From Clostridiales bacterium CHKCI001 (lineage in GTDB: Bacteria; Bacillota; Clostridia; Lachnospirales; Lachnospiraceae), in contig FCNS01000004.1 of NCBI GenBank assembly GCA_900045905.1, forward strand, positions 145,538 to 209,537: a stretch of 64,000 bases of DNA, given 5' to 3'. Position numbers and translations under genes: made by a program. The notes below the pieces were generated by a model that was not told where the DNA came from, did no database searches, and saw only the letters and a list, made by a program, of their open reading frames with translations. This document shows positions 35,807 through 44,713 of the stretch, piece by piece (position 1 is the first letter of the stretch; the number at the start of each line of letters is the position of its first letter).

Positions 35807-36187
35807 TTATTGTGCTGTTTTCCATAAGCCATGTAAGTTACAATATTCATAAACAGCTTCTACTTGTTCCCCTTCTGCCAATACAAAAGTAGCTTCTGGC
35901 TTTTCACCTGGATGCAGTTTTTTCATCTGACATCCTGTTGTCGTTTGCAAATAAATAAACTGGATATAATGCTGCTCTAACATTGGATGTTCTACACTTC
36001 CCACCTTCACAGTTACAACATTTCCATCAATCGTTACATCTGGCACATGTTTCTCCAAAGCTGCATCTACCGTACCAGGAATTAATTCCTTCATTTTCTT
36101 TCCACAACACATCACTGGAACGCCTTTGTTCTCCACAAATGTAATGATATTTCCACATGTTTCACAGATAAAAAATTTTGTTTCCAT
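35807..36187 (-). CDS. dfx: Desulfoferrodoxin (superoxide reductase, two iron centres)
   Basis: A 126-aa cytosolic enzyme that reduces superoxide to peroxide in anaerobes. The N-terminal desulforedoxin site has Cys8, Cys11, Cys27, Cys28 (CETC...MCCGKKM). The catalytic neelaredoxin site has His47, His67, His73, Cys116 and His119 (VEHPMLEQHYIQF, YCNLHG). Glu45 and Lys46 sit at the usual loop (ALEKHVP). All ligands of both centres are present. A good ribosome binding site precedes the ATG. The gene is monocistronic, and a 16-bp palindrome lies about 160 bp upstream. Confidence 0.95.
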   Translation of the reverse strand: METKFFICETCGNIITFVENKGVPVMCCGKKMKELIPGTVDAALEKHVPDVTIDGNVVTVKVGSVEHPMLEQHYIQFIYLQTTTGCQMKKLHPGEKPEATFVLAEGEQVEAVYEYCNLHGLWKTAQ

Positions 36188-36343
36188 ACGTATACTCTCC
36201 TTTACTTTTTCTTAGTTTATAGTTTTATAATCACTTAGAAGTTACACCAAATGTTATTTCTTCTAATTGTTTTATATTAACTGTTCTCATGGCTTTTCGC
36301 TAACTTAATTTATTTAATTATATCAAGAATATCCTTTTAATTC

Positions 36344-36359
36344 TGTAACATATGTTACA
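36344..36359. promoter_or_regulatory. 16-bp perfect palindrome, possible operator
   Basis: TGTAACATATGTTACA in the AT-rich gap between dfx (minus) and the EEP gene (plus). It has the form of a homodimeric repressor site. It does not match the PerR or Rex consensus as I know them. Confidence 0.45.
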
Positions 36360-36509
36360 ATTATTTATTTTTTCTTTTTTATATTCTAGATATTTTTATA
36401 TACATTGTATTTAAACACTTCTAAACTTCTTCTTGTTTTCTTTCTTTTTCCCATGTTATACTTAGTATAATCTTTATTTTCTAATTTTAACTAGAAAGGA
36501 CTTTTATTT

Positions 36510-37589
36510 ATGAATCGTTCTATTTTATTGCGCAGTGTTTTATTTTTATTATTGGCACTGTTAATCTTTATTCTTGCTTATCTACTCTATGTTATTATTA
36601 GTTATCAGCGTATTCCAGATAATCAAGAAATCTCTGTTCGGCAATCTACACAATCTCTAACTTCTTTATCTACTTCTACTCCTTATACAGCAGTTACGTA
36701 TAATCTTGGGTTTGGTGCCTATACACCATCATTTACCTTTTTTATGGATGGTGGAAAGCAATCCGTTGCAGAAAGTAAAGAGTCCGTTCTTTCTTGCATC
36801 CAAGGTGCAATCAATACGATTGAAGCACAGAACGCTGACTTTATATTACTTCAAGAAATTGATGTAGATTCTACAAGAAGTCATCATGTAAACGAAAAAG
36901 CTTTATTAGAAGAAGCATTTTCTTCTTATCATGCTTCGTTTACAATCAATTATAATTCTGCCTATTTACTCGTTCCACCATGGGAACCTCACGGAAAATC
37001 TTTATCGGGTCTGGAATTATTTTCTAAATATCCAATTACTTCTTCCATTCGAAGAAGTCTTCCTGTCGCATCAGGTCTTTCTAAGTTTTTTGATTTGGAT
37101 CGCTGTTATACCATCTCCCGAATTCCAGTCAACAATGGAAAAGAACTTTGTATTTATACTGTTCATTTATCGGCATATGGAACTAACGATACCGTACGGG
37201 CAGGGCAACTCTCCATGCTTTTTTCTGATATGGCGGCAGATCGTGCCAACGGAAACTATGTACTCTGTGGAGGAGACTTTAATCATGATTTAAAAGCCGA
37301 TGAATCAGATATTGAAAACAGAGAATCTTGGGCCTACCCATTCCCTCGTTCCAATCTACCAGAGGGATTTTCGTTTGCCATGGATCTACTGACAGACGAA
37401 CAAAAAGCTACTTTGCCACATACTTCACGTATGACCGATATTCCATATGACAAAAATAATTCTTATGTTGTCACATTGGACGGCTTTATTCTTTCTGACA
37501 ATATTCAATGTCTCAATTATAATACCATTATTACAAATTATTCTTACAGTGACCATGAACCTGTAGTGTTTGAATTTCTTCTTAAATGA
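36510..37589 (+). CDS. Endonuclease/exonuclease/phosphatase-fold hydrolase, membrane-anchored
   Basis: A 359-aa protein. An N-terminal TM helix (residues ~8-30, VLFLLLALLIFILAYLLYVI) anchors an EEP-fold domain: AVTYNLGFGAY (Asn site), ADFILLQEIDVDSTRSHHVN (metal Glu), CIYTVHLSAYG, YVLCGGDFNHD and the terminal YSDHEPVVFEF (catalytic His). The domain should be outside the membrane. Relatives cleave phosphodiesters of lipids, inositol phosphates or nucleic acids; the substrate here is unknown. AGAAAGGAC lies before the ATG, and a TATAAT box is visible at ~36468. Confidence 0.88.
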   Translation: MNRSILLRSVLFLLLALLIFILAYLLYVIISYQRIPDNQEISVRQSTQSLTSLSTSTPYTAVTYNLGFGAYTPSFTFFMDGGKQSVAESKESVLSCIQGAINTIEAQNADFILLQEIDVDSTRSHHVNEKALLEEAFSSYHASFTINYNSAYLLVPPWEPHGKSLSGLELFSKYPITSSIRRSLPVASGLSKFFDLDRCYTISRIPVNNGKELCIYTVHLSAYGTNDTVRAGQLSMLFSDMAADRANGNYVLCGGDFNHDLKADESDIENRESWAYPFPRSNLPEGFSFAMDLLTDEQKATLPHTSRMTDIPYDKNNSYVVTLDGFILSDNIQCLNYNTIITNYSYSDHEPVVFEFLLK

Positions 37590-37628
37590 TTTTTAACAAA
37601 AAATCTTCTATGTATATCACGATAAACT

Positions 37629-37666
37629 AAAAAGACCATTTTTCGTACTGAGAAATGGTCTTTTTA
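37629..37666. terminator. Bidirectional terminator
   Basis: AAAAAGACCATTTTTC with GAGAAATGGTCTTTTT form a long A/U-flanked hairpin between the convergent EEP and VanZ genes. Confidence 0.85.
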
Positions 37667-37715
37667 TAGGCTTATCATGCTGTGTGAAAGGATCTTATTT
37701 TACTTTACTGATCCA

Positions 37716-38204
37716 TTACTTCGTTGCTGTGTACCTATTTCCTCTTATTTCTGCAATCATCCATAGAATAAATACTCCAATCAATACTCCCACGCTATCT
37801 AAGCACACATCTGATATTTGTCCACTTCGACCAGGAACAAATAACTGGTGTATTTCATCCGTAACTGCATAAATCGTTCCAATTAACCACGGGATTAATA
37901 AACGAGCTATCCGCCCTTTCTCTCTATCTGTATAAGCACCTACAAGTAGCATCCCTAAAATCGCATACTCTGTTGCATGCGCTGTTTTACGAATTGGATA
38001 ATCCACTTTCTCTGCAAATTCATTCTGTTTTTCTTGTGACCAACCTTCAAACCCAGGCACAAAAATTTGTCCTACAAGCATCCCAATTCTTCCGCTATCT
38101 GCCGCAGACAAATCGCCTGTTCGAGAAGAAAAAGCAGAAATTACAAGCATCCATATAATCGCTAAAACTAAAAAAATACGCTTTCTTCTTTTCATTTGTC
38201 TCAC
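37716..38204 (-). CDS. VanZ family membrane protein
   Basis: About 162 aa with four predicted TM helices. Conserved VanZ blocks are IRKTAHATEYAILGMLLVGA and AVTDEIHQLFVPGRSGQISD followed by VCLDSVG. A GTG at 38204 has AAGGAG six bases upstream; an ATG at 38195 is three codons later; a longer reading from 38246 has no site. Some VanZ proteins raise teicoplanin resistance, but most, like this stand-alone copy, have no known function. Confidence 0.87.
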   Translation of the reverse strand: MRQMKRRKRIFLVLAIIWMLVISAFSSRTGDLSAADSGRIGMLVGQIFVPGFEGWSQEKQNEFAEKVDYPIRKTAHATEYAILGMLLVGAYTDREKGRIARLLIPWLIGTIYAVTDEIHQLFVPGRSGQISDVCLDSVGVLIGVFILWMIAEIRGNRYTATK

Positions 38205-38394
38205 TACTAACTCCTTTGCATTATCAACACTATGCCATTTTATCACAAGGAAATACAGATAGCAATATTTATCAAAATGCTATGCGATCACATCTTTTTG
38301 TGTTATACTTTAAAATGTTTGATTACAATACTTATGTTATGAGTTAGCTGGTAAAAAATATTTTGACTCATGATATTTAAAGAAGGAGAATTCA

Positions 38395-38937
38395 ATGCTA
38401 GAACTAAAAAAAGGCCGTCCTTTAGAAACTAACCACCTACTTCAAAAAGAAATCGATTGCTATAACTTACTCGATCATTTAAATATTCCATACTGGCATG
38501 TTCATCATGAAGCTCATATGACAATGGAAGCATGCCAAGAAGTGGACAAAATTTTAGACGCCACTATATGCAAAAATTTATTTTTATGTAATCGCCAGCA
38601 AACGGACTTTTATTTATTATTAATTCCAGGAGAGAAACACTTTGCTACAAAAGAACTTTCTCATCAGTTAGGTGTCTCCAGATTATCCTTCGCAAAAGAT
38701 GTCCATATGCAGCAATATCTCAATTTAACTCCTGGTTCCGTTACTATATTGGGACTACAGTACGATACGGAAAATAAAGTTCGTCTTTTAATTGATGAAG
38801 ATGTACTCCGACAAGAGTATTTTGCTTGCCATCCAAACATCAATACAGGCAGTCTAAAGTTTTTGACCTCAGATTTAATTAATAAAGTAATCCCCGCATT
38901 ACATCATACTCCAACGATTGTCCAGTTAAATGGATAA
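38395..38937 (+). CDS. Prolyl-tRNA deacylase-like protein (ProX/PrdX type)
   Basis: A 180-aa YbaK-fold protein that in the family hydrolyses mischarged Ala-tRNA(Pro) in trans. Family features: YWHVHHEAHMTMEACQEVDK, KNLFLCNRQQTDFYLLLIPG (with the conserved Lys), LGVSRLSFAK, LTPGSVTILGL, and the closing FHPNxNTGSL-type block (FACHPNINTGSLKF). AAGGAG lies before the ATG. It is monocistronic. A second YbaK-fold gene of a different subgroup is at 41474. Confidence 0.9.
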   Translation: MLELKKGRPLETNHLLQKEIDCYNLLDHLNIPYWHVHHEAHMTMEACQEVDKILDATICKNLFLCNRQQTDFYLLLIPGEKHFATKELSHQLGVSRLSFAKDVHMQQYLNLTPGSVTILGLQYDTENKVRLLIDEDVLRQEYFACHPNINTGSLKFLTSDLINKVIPALHHTPTIVQLNG

Positions 38938-39017
38938 TTCGTTTATATTTCAGAAGGGAGATAGCTAGAATGAAAGAAGCGTTAGGAATAAATATGGCTT
39001 GATATTTGTATGTAATT

Positions 39018-39053
39018 ATGGAAAGGAAAGCCTAAGATAACTTTCCCTTCCAT
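39018..39053. terminator. Hairpin between convergent genes
   Basis: ATGGAAAGGAAAG and CTTTCCCTTCCAT form a 13-bp stem with one mismatch between the ProX-like gene and the ABC operon. The U-tract is weak, so terminator function is only likely. Confidence 0.5.
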
Positions 39054-39104
39054 TTATCGGTGTTGATCTTGTATTTTTATCCTAATTCCTTTTTTGGAAA
39101 AGAA

Positions 39105-39179
39105 TCATTTTTTATTGTTCCGTTTTATAAAAAACCAGTATGCAAATACAATCAGACCAATCACACATAGAATATCCAT
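39105..39179 (-). CDS. 24-aa single-TM small protein
   Basis: A very short gene at the end of the GntR/ABC operon. The ATG at 39179 has AAGGAG eight bases upstream, beginning right after the permease stop codon. The product starts MDILCVIGLIVFAYWFF and ends IKRNNKK: one hydrophobic helix with a basic C-terminus, fitting a small membrane protein with Lys/Arg inside. Strong site, spacing and composition support translation. Small TM subunits that tune ABC permeases are known in other systems; a role here is inference. Confidence 0.6.
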   Translation of the reverse strand: MDILCVIGLIVFAYWFFIKRNNKK

Positions 39180-39190
39180 ACAATCACTCC

Positions 39191-39844
39191 TTAGAATTCC
39201 TTTTTATTCATAATTGTAATGCTAATTTTTAAAGATATCAGAAAAAGAACTACTGCAACTGCAAGAATTATTGTGATTAACATGCCCATGTTTACTATTG
39301 GCAGCGTATTAATAACATTAGCTATATCAATTCCTATCATCTCAGCTCCTTTTACAATTACTACACCAATAAGAAACACTAATCCAATCGCGCCAATTAG
39401 TGCAATTCTTCCTTTTTCTCCACCAAATTTAAGTTGAAAAGGTATCATAATCGCTTGAATCACAATCATGATTGGTAAAATCATTAAAGCGATCATCATT
39501 ATATCAGCAACAGGAAGCGTGCTTTTTAAAATACTAGCAATCATTGTTAAAAGTGTTGCAAAGATCCATGTACCGCACCCTAGTAATAAACCAAGACAAT
39601 ATTTTTCAACCACATAATTGGTACGAGTGATCGGTAGGGTAAATAAAAATGCATTACCATTATCAAATTCATCATAACTGATTGTACTTAATGTAAACAA
39701 AGATATAACAAAGGTCAAAAAACCTAATGGAAATGTTACATCATCTGTAAATGCAATCATACCAACCGCAATAACAACAATCAGCAGAAAAAAGGTTTTT
39801 TGCAGTTTCATCAGTTTAAAATCTTTTACCAATAATCCCTTCAT
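39191..39844 (-). CDS. ABC-2 type permease
   Basis: A 217-aa integral membrane protein with six predicted helices (FFLLIVVIAVGMIAFTD, LGFLTFVISLFTLSTISYDE, GLLLGCGTWIFATLLTMIAS, IALIGAIGLVFLIGVVIVKG). It starts exactly at the last base of the ATPase stop, so the two are coupled. With the preceding ATPase and GntR regulator it matches YtrA-like cell-envelope or antimicrobial-response ABC operons. Substrate unknown. Confidence 0.88.
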   Translation of the reverse strand: MKGLLVKDFKLMKLQKTFFLLIVVIAVGMIAFTDDVTFPLGFLTFVISLFTLSTISYDEFDNGNAFLFTLPITRTNYVVEKYCLGLLLGCGTWIFATLLTMIASILKSTLPVADIMMIALMILPIMIVIQAIMIPFQLKFGGEKGRIALIGAIGLVFLIGVVIVKGAEMIGIDIANVINTLPIVNMGMLITIILAVAVVLFLISLKISITIMNKKEF

Positions 39845-40692
39845 TATTCGTTCCCCCTTATCATCATAGTAATTACTTCATCAATCGTTCCTTTTTCAAT
39901 TGCAATTTTAGGATAGTTTTCCATATAATATTGTTTCTGGTTCGTTAAGCAACTATATCCATAACTTTCCTTTTTGAAGCGCAATATAAATTGCTTATCT
40001 AGTTCTTCATATTGTTTCGTATCAACTTTTAATAAAGCATAATCACTCAACAATACATCGGTATCTTCGTGAAGAATGATTTTTCCCTCATGTATCATAT
40101 AGAGGTCATCACACAATGTTTCTAAATCGCTGGAAATATGGGAACTAATTAAAATGGAACGTTTTTCATCTCTTTCCATAAATTCTCTTAGCATTTCCAG
40201 TAATTCATCTCTTGCGATTACATCTAAACCTGCAGTTGGTTCATCCAATATCAATAATTTTGCATTGTGTGAAATAGCAACCAATACCTTTAATTTTGCT
40301 TTCATACCTGTTGAAAAATCCTTTAATTTCTTATCAAGTGGTAATTGAAATCTTTGTATCTGCTCAAGAAAGAATGACTTATCAAATTTTTCATACATGT
40401 TTTGCAATATTGGGATAATATCTTTAATTCTCAAATATCCGCTAAACCCAGAGTCAGATAAAACAACACCTAATTCTTCTCTATCTTTCGTAGTAAATTT
40501 TTTAATGTCTTTTCCTAATACAGTAATGCTACCAGCATCAATCGAAATCAAACCTAAAATCGCTTTAAATGTTGTACTTTTTCCTGCTCCGTTTTGCCCA
40601 ATCAATCCCGTTATACATCCCTGCATAATTTCTAAGGAGCAATCAAGAGAAAAATTATCATAATTTTTTTCTAAATGTTCGATTTTTAACAT
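39844..40692 (-). CDS. ABC transporter ATPase
   Basis: A 282-aa ATP-binding subunit. Walker A GLIGQNGAGKSTTFKAI, signature LKDFSTGMKAKLKVLVAISH (degenerate: STGMK), Walker B LLILDEPTAGLDV, H-loop LISSHISSDLETLC. The ~80-residue C-terminal extension is typical of YtrB/CcmA-like subunits. GGAGGG lies before the ATG at 40692 and overlaps the end of the regulator gene, implying coupling. It works with the permease that follows. Confidence 0.92.
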   Translation of the reverse strand: MLKIEHLEKNYDNFSLDCSLEIMQGCITGLIGQNGAGKSTTFKAILGLISIDAGSITVLGKDIKKFTTKDREELGVVLSDSGFSGYLRIKDIIPILQNMYEKFDKSFFLEQIQRFQLPLDKKLKDFSTGMKAKLKVLVAISHNAKLLILDEPTAGLDVIARDELLEMLREFMERDEKRSILISSHISSDLETLCDDLYMIHEGKIILHEDTDVLLSDYALLKVDTKQYEELDKQFILRFKKESYGYSCLTNQKQYYMENYPKIAIEKGTIDEVITMMIRGNE

Positions 40693-40694
40693 AA

Positions 40695-41066
40695 TCAACC
40701 CTCCAAAATCAATTCAAATAGACTTCTTATATCTTCATCGCTGATTCCACAACGTCTGCCTTTTTGTATCGCCTGTTCTAAATCTGCTTCTAGTTCTTTT
40801 TTTTGTTCTTCTAATAGAAGTTCCTTATTCGTAGCCGCTACATACGTCCCTTTACCGTGAACTGTTATTACAAACCCTTCACTTTCCAAGCTATCGTACG
40901 CTTTTTTAACTGTTAGAGCACTTATTTTTAATTCTTTTGATAAAGTACGAACAGATGGAAGATTATCATTTTCCTTTAACTCCCCATTACGAATGAGCAA
41001 TTTAATCTGATCTACAATCTGCTCATAGATAGGAACCATCAAGGAAGTATTAATTATAATTTTCAT
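40695..41066 (-). CDS. GntR family regulator, YtrA subfamily
   Basis: A 123-aa repressor. The winged helix is PIYEQIVDQIKLLIRNGELK, LPSVRTLSKELKISALTVKK and AYDSLESEGFVITVHGKGTY, with a short helical tail (ADLEQAIQKGRRCGISDEDI) rather than a ligand domain, as in YtrA members. GGAGGGAGG precedes the ATG. It is the first gene of the ABC operon and probably represses it. A perfect promoter overlapped by inverted repeats lies just upstream. Confidence 0.93.
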   Translation of the reverse strand: MKIIINTSLMVPIYEQIVDQIKLLIRNGELKENDNLPSVRTLSKELKISALTVKKAYDSLESEGFVITVHGKGTYVAATNKELLLEEQKKELEADLEQAIQKGRRCGISDEDIRSLFELILEG

Positions 41067-41097
41067 TTTCTGTATCCTCCCTCCTTATCTTGATAAC

Positions 41098-41134
41098 AGT
41101 ATATAACAGAGTAAAACTGTTGTCAAGTGTTATA
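41098..41134 (-). promoter_or_regulatory. Promoter with overlapping inverted repeats for the GntR/ABC operon
   Basis: Minus-strand TTGACA (41121-41126), 17-bp spacer, TATACT (41098-41103). Inside and around it lie TATAACA/TGTTATA and AACAG/CTGTT inverted repeats, placed to let a dimeric repressor such as the GntR protein block polymerase. Confidence 0.72.
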
Positions 41135-41159
41135 TAGTGTTTATTTACTATAAAAAATG

Positions 41160-41340
41160 TCGTCAATGACCAAACAGGCAGGGGATTTATACCTTGTACT
41201 GGATGGACATTCGACGTCCTAACCTGTATGAGCAAGTAAGGCATTTACCTAGATTGCGAATACGAGCTGCGATGTCGAGAGTGCACAACACGAAGACATC
41301 GGCTTTTATATCATAATTGTGCACATAAGAACTTCATAAT
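41160..41340. other. Structured non-coding segment of unknown type
   Basis: About 180 bp that is clearly less AT-rich than its surroundings and has no open frame with a ribosome binding site. It holds several inverted repeats: GGAC/GTCC around 41210, CGATGTC/GACATCG (41270-41308, followed by GCTTTTA on plus), and GTGCACAA/TTGTGCAC (~41281 and ~41317). The 12-mer TAAGGCATTTAC near 41247 recurs next to the IS200 tnpA remnant at ~60143, so it may be a transposon-end or omegaRNA relic, or an unrecognised RNA. Confidence 0.4.
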
Positions 41341-41363
41341 GTAAACGTTTCTTTTCATTCAAA

Positions 41364-41399
41364 AAAAGCGTGCAAATCCATTCAGACATGCACGCTTTT
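41364..41399 (-). terminator. Terminator of the YbaK-family gene
   Basis: An 11-bp perfect stem AAAAGCGTGCA with TGCACGCTTTT around a 14-nt loop. On the minus strand the stem is continued by a run of T, as expected for termination after the gene at 41474. Confidence 0.85.
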
Positions 41400-41473
41400 A
41401 ATCATCTACAATAAATTTTCCCAGTTAGACTTTTCAAAAGATATGATTCTTATTCACTTTATAATCAAGTATA

Positions 41474-41938
41474 TTAGCTTTTGCAAACATCTATCCAATC
41501 GGTAAAATTAGAATATGCTGCTAGTTCTTCAGGAGATAAATCTACAGCACTATGTCCATTACCAGCTGCTGGATAAATTCTCTGAAATCGTTTTAAGGAT
41601 ACATCAAGATAAACTGTTACATCAGGCTTCACAGCAAATGGACACACGCCTCCTGGTGCATGTCCAATATAAGTTTCTACTTGATCCCATGGTATCATTT
41701 TCGCTTTTTGATGAAATACTCCCTTAAATTTTTTATTATCTACCTTTGTATCTCCTGCTGTAACGATAAGGATTGGTTTATCATCCACCAAAAAAGACAT
41801 TGTCTTTGCGATTTGACATGGCTGGCAGCCAATTGCCTCTGCCGCCTCTTCTACTGTAGCACTAGACTTTCTAAGATCCATAACTCTTTGTCCCATACCA
41901 ATATGTTCAAAATATTGTTTTACATTTTCATATGACAT
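41474..41938 (-). CDS. YbaK/EbsC family aminoacyl-tRNA deacylase-like protein
   Basis: A 154-aa cytosolic protein of the YbaK fold. Family blocks: SSATVEEAAEAIGCQPCQIA followed by KTMSFL (with conserved Lys), LIVTAGDTKVDNKKFKGVFH, TYIGHAPGGVCPFAVKPDVT, and AAGNGHSAVDLSPEELA. This subgroup (often labelled YbaK/prolyl-tRNA synthetase-associated) is thought to edit mischarged tRNAs; the exact substrate is not established here. GAGGGCG lies before the ATG. It is monocistronic with its own terminator. Confidence 0.9.
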   Translation of the reverse strand: MSYENVKQYFEHIGMGQRVMDLRKSSATVEEAAEAIGCQPCQIAKTMSFLVDDKPILIVTAGDTKVDNKKFKGVFHQKAKMIPWDQVETYIGHAPGGVCPFAVKPDVTVYLDVSLKRFQRIYPAAGNGHSAVDLSPEELAAYSNFTDWIDVCKS

Positions 41939-42123
41939 TGTATCGCCCTCTTGTTTTTTATTTTAGTATACACGATGAGTGGAGAAAAATAAATCACAAA
42001 CACTACTATTCCATTTGTTTTATTTTGTATTCCATCTTTACATTATTCTTATACTATATTAAAATTAAAATAACTTTTTTACTGATATCTTATTTCAATA
42101 TGTAAAAGGAGGTATAATCAGCC

Positions 42124-42969
42124 GTGAAAGCAAAACCAGTAATGGAACATAAAACGAGTTCTGAGGAATTGCATCTTATTTCCTGCGGATACGAAGAATG
42201 CAACTCCATTCATTCTTATGGTCCTGCTGTTCGTCGTTATTATACCCTCCATTTCATCCTAAGTGGTCAGGGAGATTATTATATTAATAATAAACATTAT
42301 GTCTTAAATGCAAATCAATGTTTTTTAATTCCTCCAGATATTTTAACTTTATATAAAGCCGATACACAATGTCCCTGGACCTATGTATGGGTCTGTTTTA
42401 ATGGAAGACTCGCTCGTCCATTTTTAGACCACTGCCATATGACATTAGAATCCCCAATTCACTCCATTCCTTATGTAAATGAAGTAAAACAAATCGTGTT
42501 TGATATGATGCAATATCCAGAATTAACACCTGCCAATGAATGTTATATTCAAAGTGACTTATATCTTCTGTTTGCCAAACTAAAAGAGTTTTCTAATGCA
42601 TCTTATCAGGATTTTGAGTCCAGTGATAATATTTATATCCATCAGGCAATTGACTTTATATCAAAAAATACTTTTGTAAATCTTACTGTTACAGACGTTG
42701 CAAATTATGTACATATTAGTCGGAGTTATCTATTTACTCTCTTTAAAAGACATTTAAATATTTCTCCTCAAAAATTTTTAACTGCGACTAAAATTTCAAA
42801 TGCTAGAGAATTACTTTCTCAAACAGATATCTCAATCACTGCAATTGCAAACTCTAGTGGTTATAAAAATTCATTCGCCTTTTCCAGAGCCTTTAAACAA
42901 GAAATGGGAATTACTCCTAGTGAATACCGAAATAAATACCGCAACAAAGAGAAAATCTTAGATTATTAA
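42124..42969 (+). CDS. AraC family regulator, probably of alpha-galactoside use
   Basis: A 281-aa regulator starting at GTG 42124 behind AAAGGAGG. The N-terminal cupin (YTLHFILSGQGDYYINNKHY, NANQCFLIPPDILTLYKADT) senses a sugar in related MsmR/RafR proteins. The C-terminal HTH pair is LTVTDVANYVHISRSYLFTL and ITAIANSSGYKNSFAFSRAF, closing ITPSEYR. It runs head-on into the alpha-galactosidase pseudogene, with overlapping stop codons (42966-42969). That pairing suggests its former target, now lost; this is inference. Confidence 0.92.
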   Translation: MKAKPVMEHKTSSEELHLISCGYEECNSIHSYGPAVRRYYTLHFILSGQGDYYINNKHYVLNANQCFLIPPDILTLYKADTQCPWTYVWVCFNGRLARPFLDHCHMTLESPIHSIPYVNEVKQIVFDMMQYPELTPANECYIQSDLYLLFAKLKEFSNASYQDFESSDNIYIHQAIDFISKNTFVNLTVTDVANYVHISRSYLFTLFKRHLNISPQKFLTATKISNARELLSQTDISITAIANSSGYKNSFAFSRAFKQEMGITPSEYRNKYRNKEKILDY

Positions 42970-44577
42970 GCCACTGGAATATAAATGCGATACATTTCTT
43001 GTTTACTTTCCAATGTTGTTCCTTGTTCTTCATACCAACAATACTGAATTTTTTCTTTTTCATCTTCCCATACTTCTGGACAATCGTTCTCTTCCCAATC
43101 TATAGGTATTTTATGCTTTTTTTGTTCCGATGCTTTTAACATAATCTGATGAAGTTCTTCTTTTTCTTGCTCTGTTAATACCCCTGGCTTTGCTGATACA
43201 AATAATGGCGTTCCACTTTCTGCAATAACATCTGCCCATTGCTTATTTAATTTCCAAAGAATTTCCCCTGTAATACCTATACAGTCTGCGTCAATTTCAT
43301 AGAAAATTTTATGCTGCGGAAGCCCAAATGCCAATGTATTAACTCCCATTCGTCTTGTACGTTCCCAATTATGTCCACTTGTGTCATCCCCACCCGATTT
43401 ATATGTATCCATCCTGCTCCTAAATACCCAATTGTGTTACATCCCAGCACCATTGCATTATATTCATTTGCTGTTTCATAAATCGCTTGATACAACTGTT
43501 TTACAACTTCTGCGCTCGTCTTACTTCTATCATAAAAATGCCATCCTGACTCTGTTACCATCGGGTTCATTTCAAATCCCCATTTTCCAAACAAATCATA
43601 AGTGGAGAAATCATGTTTAATCAGACTATACCCCCATTTTGCAACCTGTTTTACATCTTCTCTTATGTAAACCAATGCTTCTGGATGTGATGGATCTAGA
43701 CATCCATTTAGCGGAAGTTTCCATTCCTGCTGAATTGCTTCATCTTCATTTTGCAGCAGTCGAATCCATATTCCTGGGTGTACCTTTTTTCTAATAACTG
43801 ATCTGCCAGCTTTTTCATATCTGGAAATTTTTGATTGCCACAGCGCCACGGTCCACCATTGTATTCATTTAATCTATGATGTTCTTGCCAACAGTCATCA
43901 ATTACCATATATGGTGCATTTTCTGCCCCTTTGTTAGCTGCAATACATAGTTAGTATCATTCAAAATTTCTACTTCTGAACTATCTCCATACCCATAGTA
44001 CCAATTATTGCTTCCATATACAGGAAACGATGGCAATACTGGGTCTTGACACATGGCTCTGCACAATTCCTGAGCCGCTTCAAACGAAGTCATATCTTTC
44101 ATTTCCATCCAGACAAGTTCTGCCACTTTCAATTTACGCCCATTTAGACATACCCCATCTCCTCCACAGCGTAATACCAATCGTATCCACTTGCCAAAAA
44201 CACATTGCAGACGGTCTAACTCTTACTCCAAATCCTAATTTTTTATCTGCTGCAGATATCAAAAAATACCACGGAAAAAATCGATTTGTACTCATTCCAC
44301 GCCATTCTAAGTCTCCATATCCACGTTCCCATGCATTCCCTAAAAACTTAACATTTTTCGGTATTTTTCCATTCCACCGAAATTTTATTGTTCTAACTGG
44401 AGTTTCATCCGCCGTCAAAAAAATATCTTCATGTTCACATCCCTCTTTAATCTCAACCAAAACATCCTCTAGATGAATTTCACTTAACTTCTTATCAATT
44501 ACTATATTTTTTGTTTCTGTCTCAATTGTAACATAATCAGGAATCCCTATTTTTATATAGTTTTTTCTACCATTCAT
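42966..44577 (-). pseudogene. Alpha-galactosidase-like glycoside hydrolase, several frameshifts
   Basis: A ~537-codon gene of GH27/GH36 (clan D) type broken into five frames. Pieces in order: 44577-44134 (beta-domain, RPSAMCFWQVDTIGITLW), 44180-43902 (FPVYGSNNWYYGYGDSSEVE), 43908-43708 (MVIDDCWQEHHRLNEYNGGP), 43849-43277 (KWGYSLIKHDFSTYDLFGKW, nucleophile region) and 43412-42966 (DDTSGHNWERTRRMGVNTLA, acid/base region). Shifts lie near 44185 (small deletion), ~43925 (GGGG), ~43800 (A-run) and ~43390 (GGGG). The protein sequence is otherwise well kept, so the decay is recent. No functional enzyme is expected. Confidence 0.87.
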
Positions 44578-44713
44578 AAAACATTCAATCTCCTTTTTCG
44601 TTGTATTCGCTTTTTCTTTCTTTTATAATATAATTAATATTTTTTCTTTTTTCCATGATTGAACGTTAATAATTTATTGCAGAATGTTTTCTATTTCTTA
44701 CATTTCATCAATT

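Noticed and set aside
37716..38204. Glycopeptide resistance locus because of VanZ
   Set aside because: No vanHAX or regulator genes are nearby; VanZ-family proteins are widespread and mostly unrelated to resistance.
38957..39002. 10-codon open frame with AAGGGAG upstream after the ProX-like gene
   Set aside because: Too short, with no hydrophobic or conserved character; probably chance.
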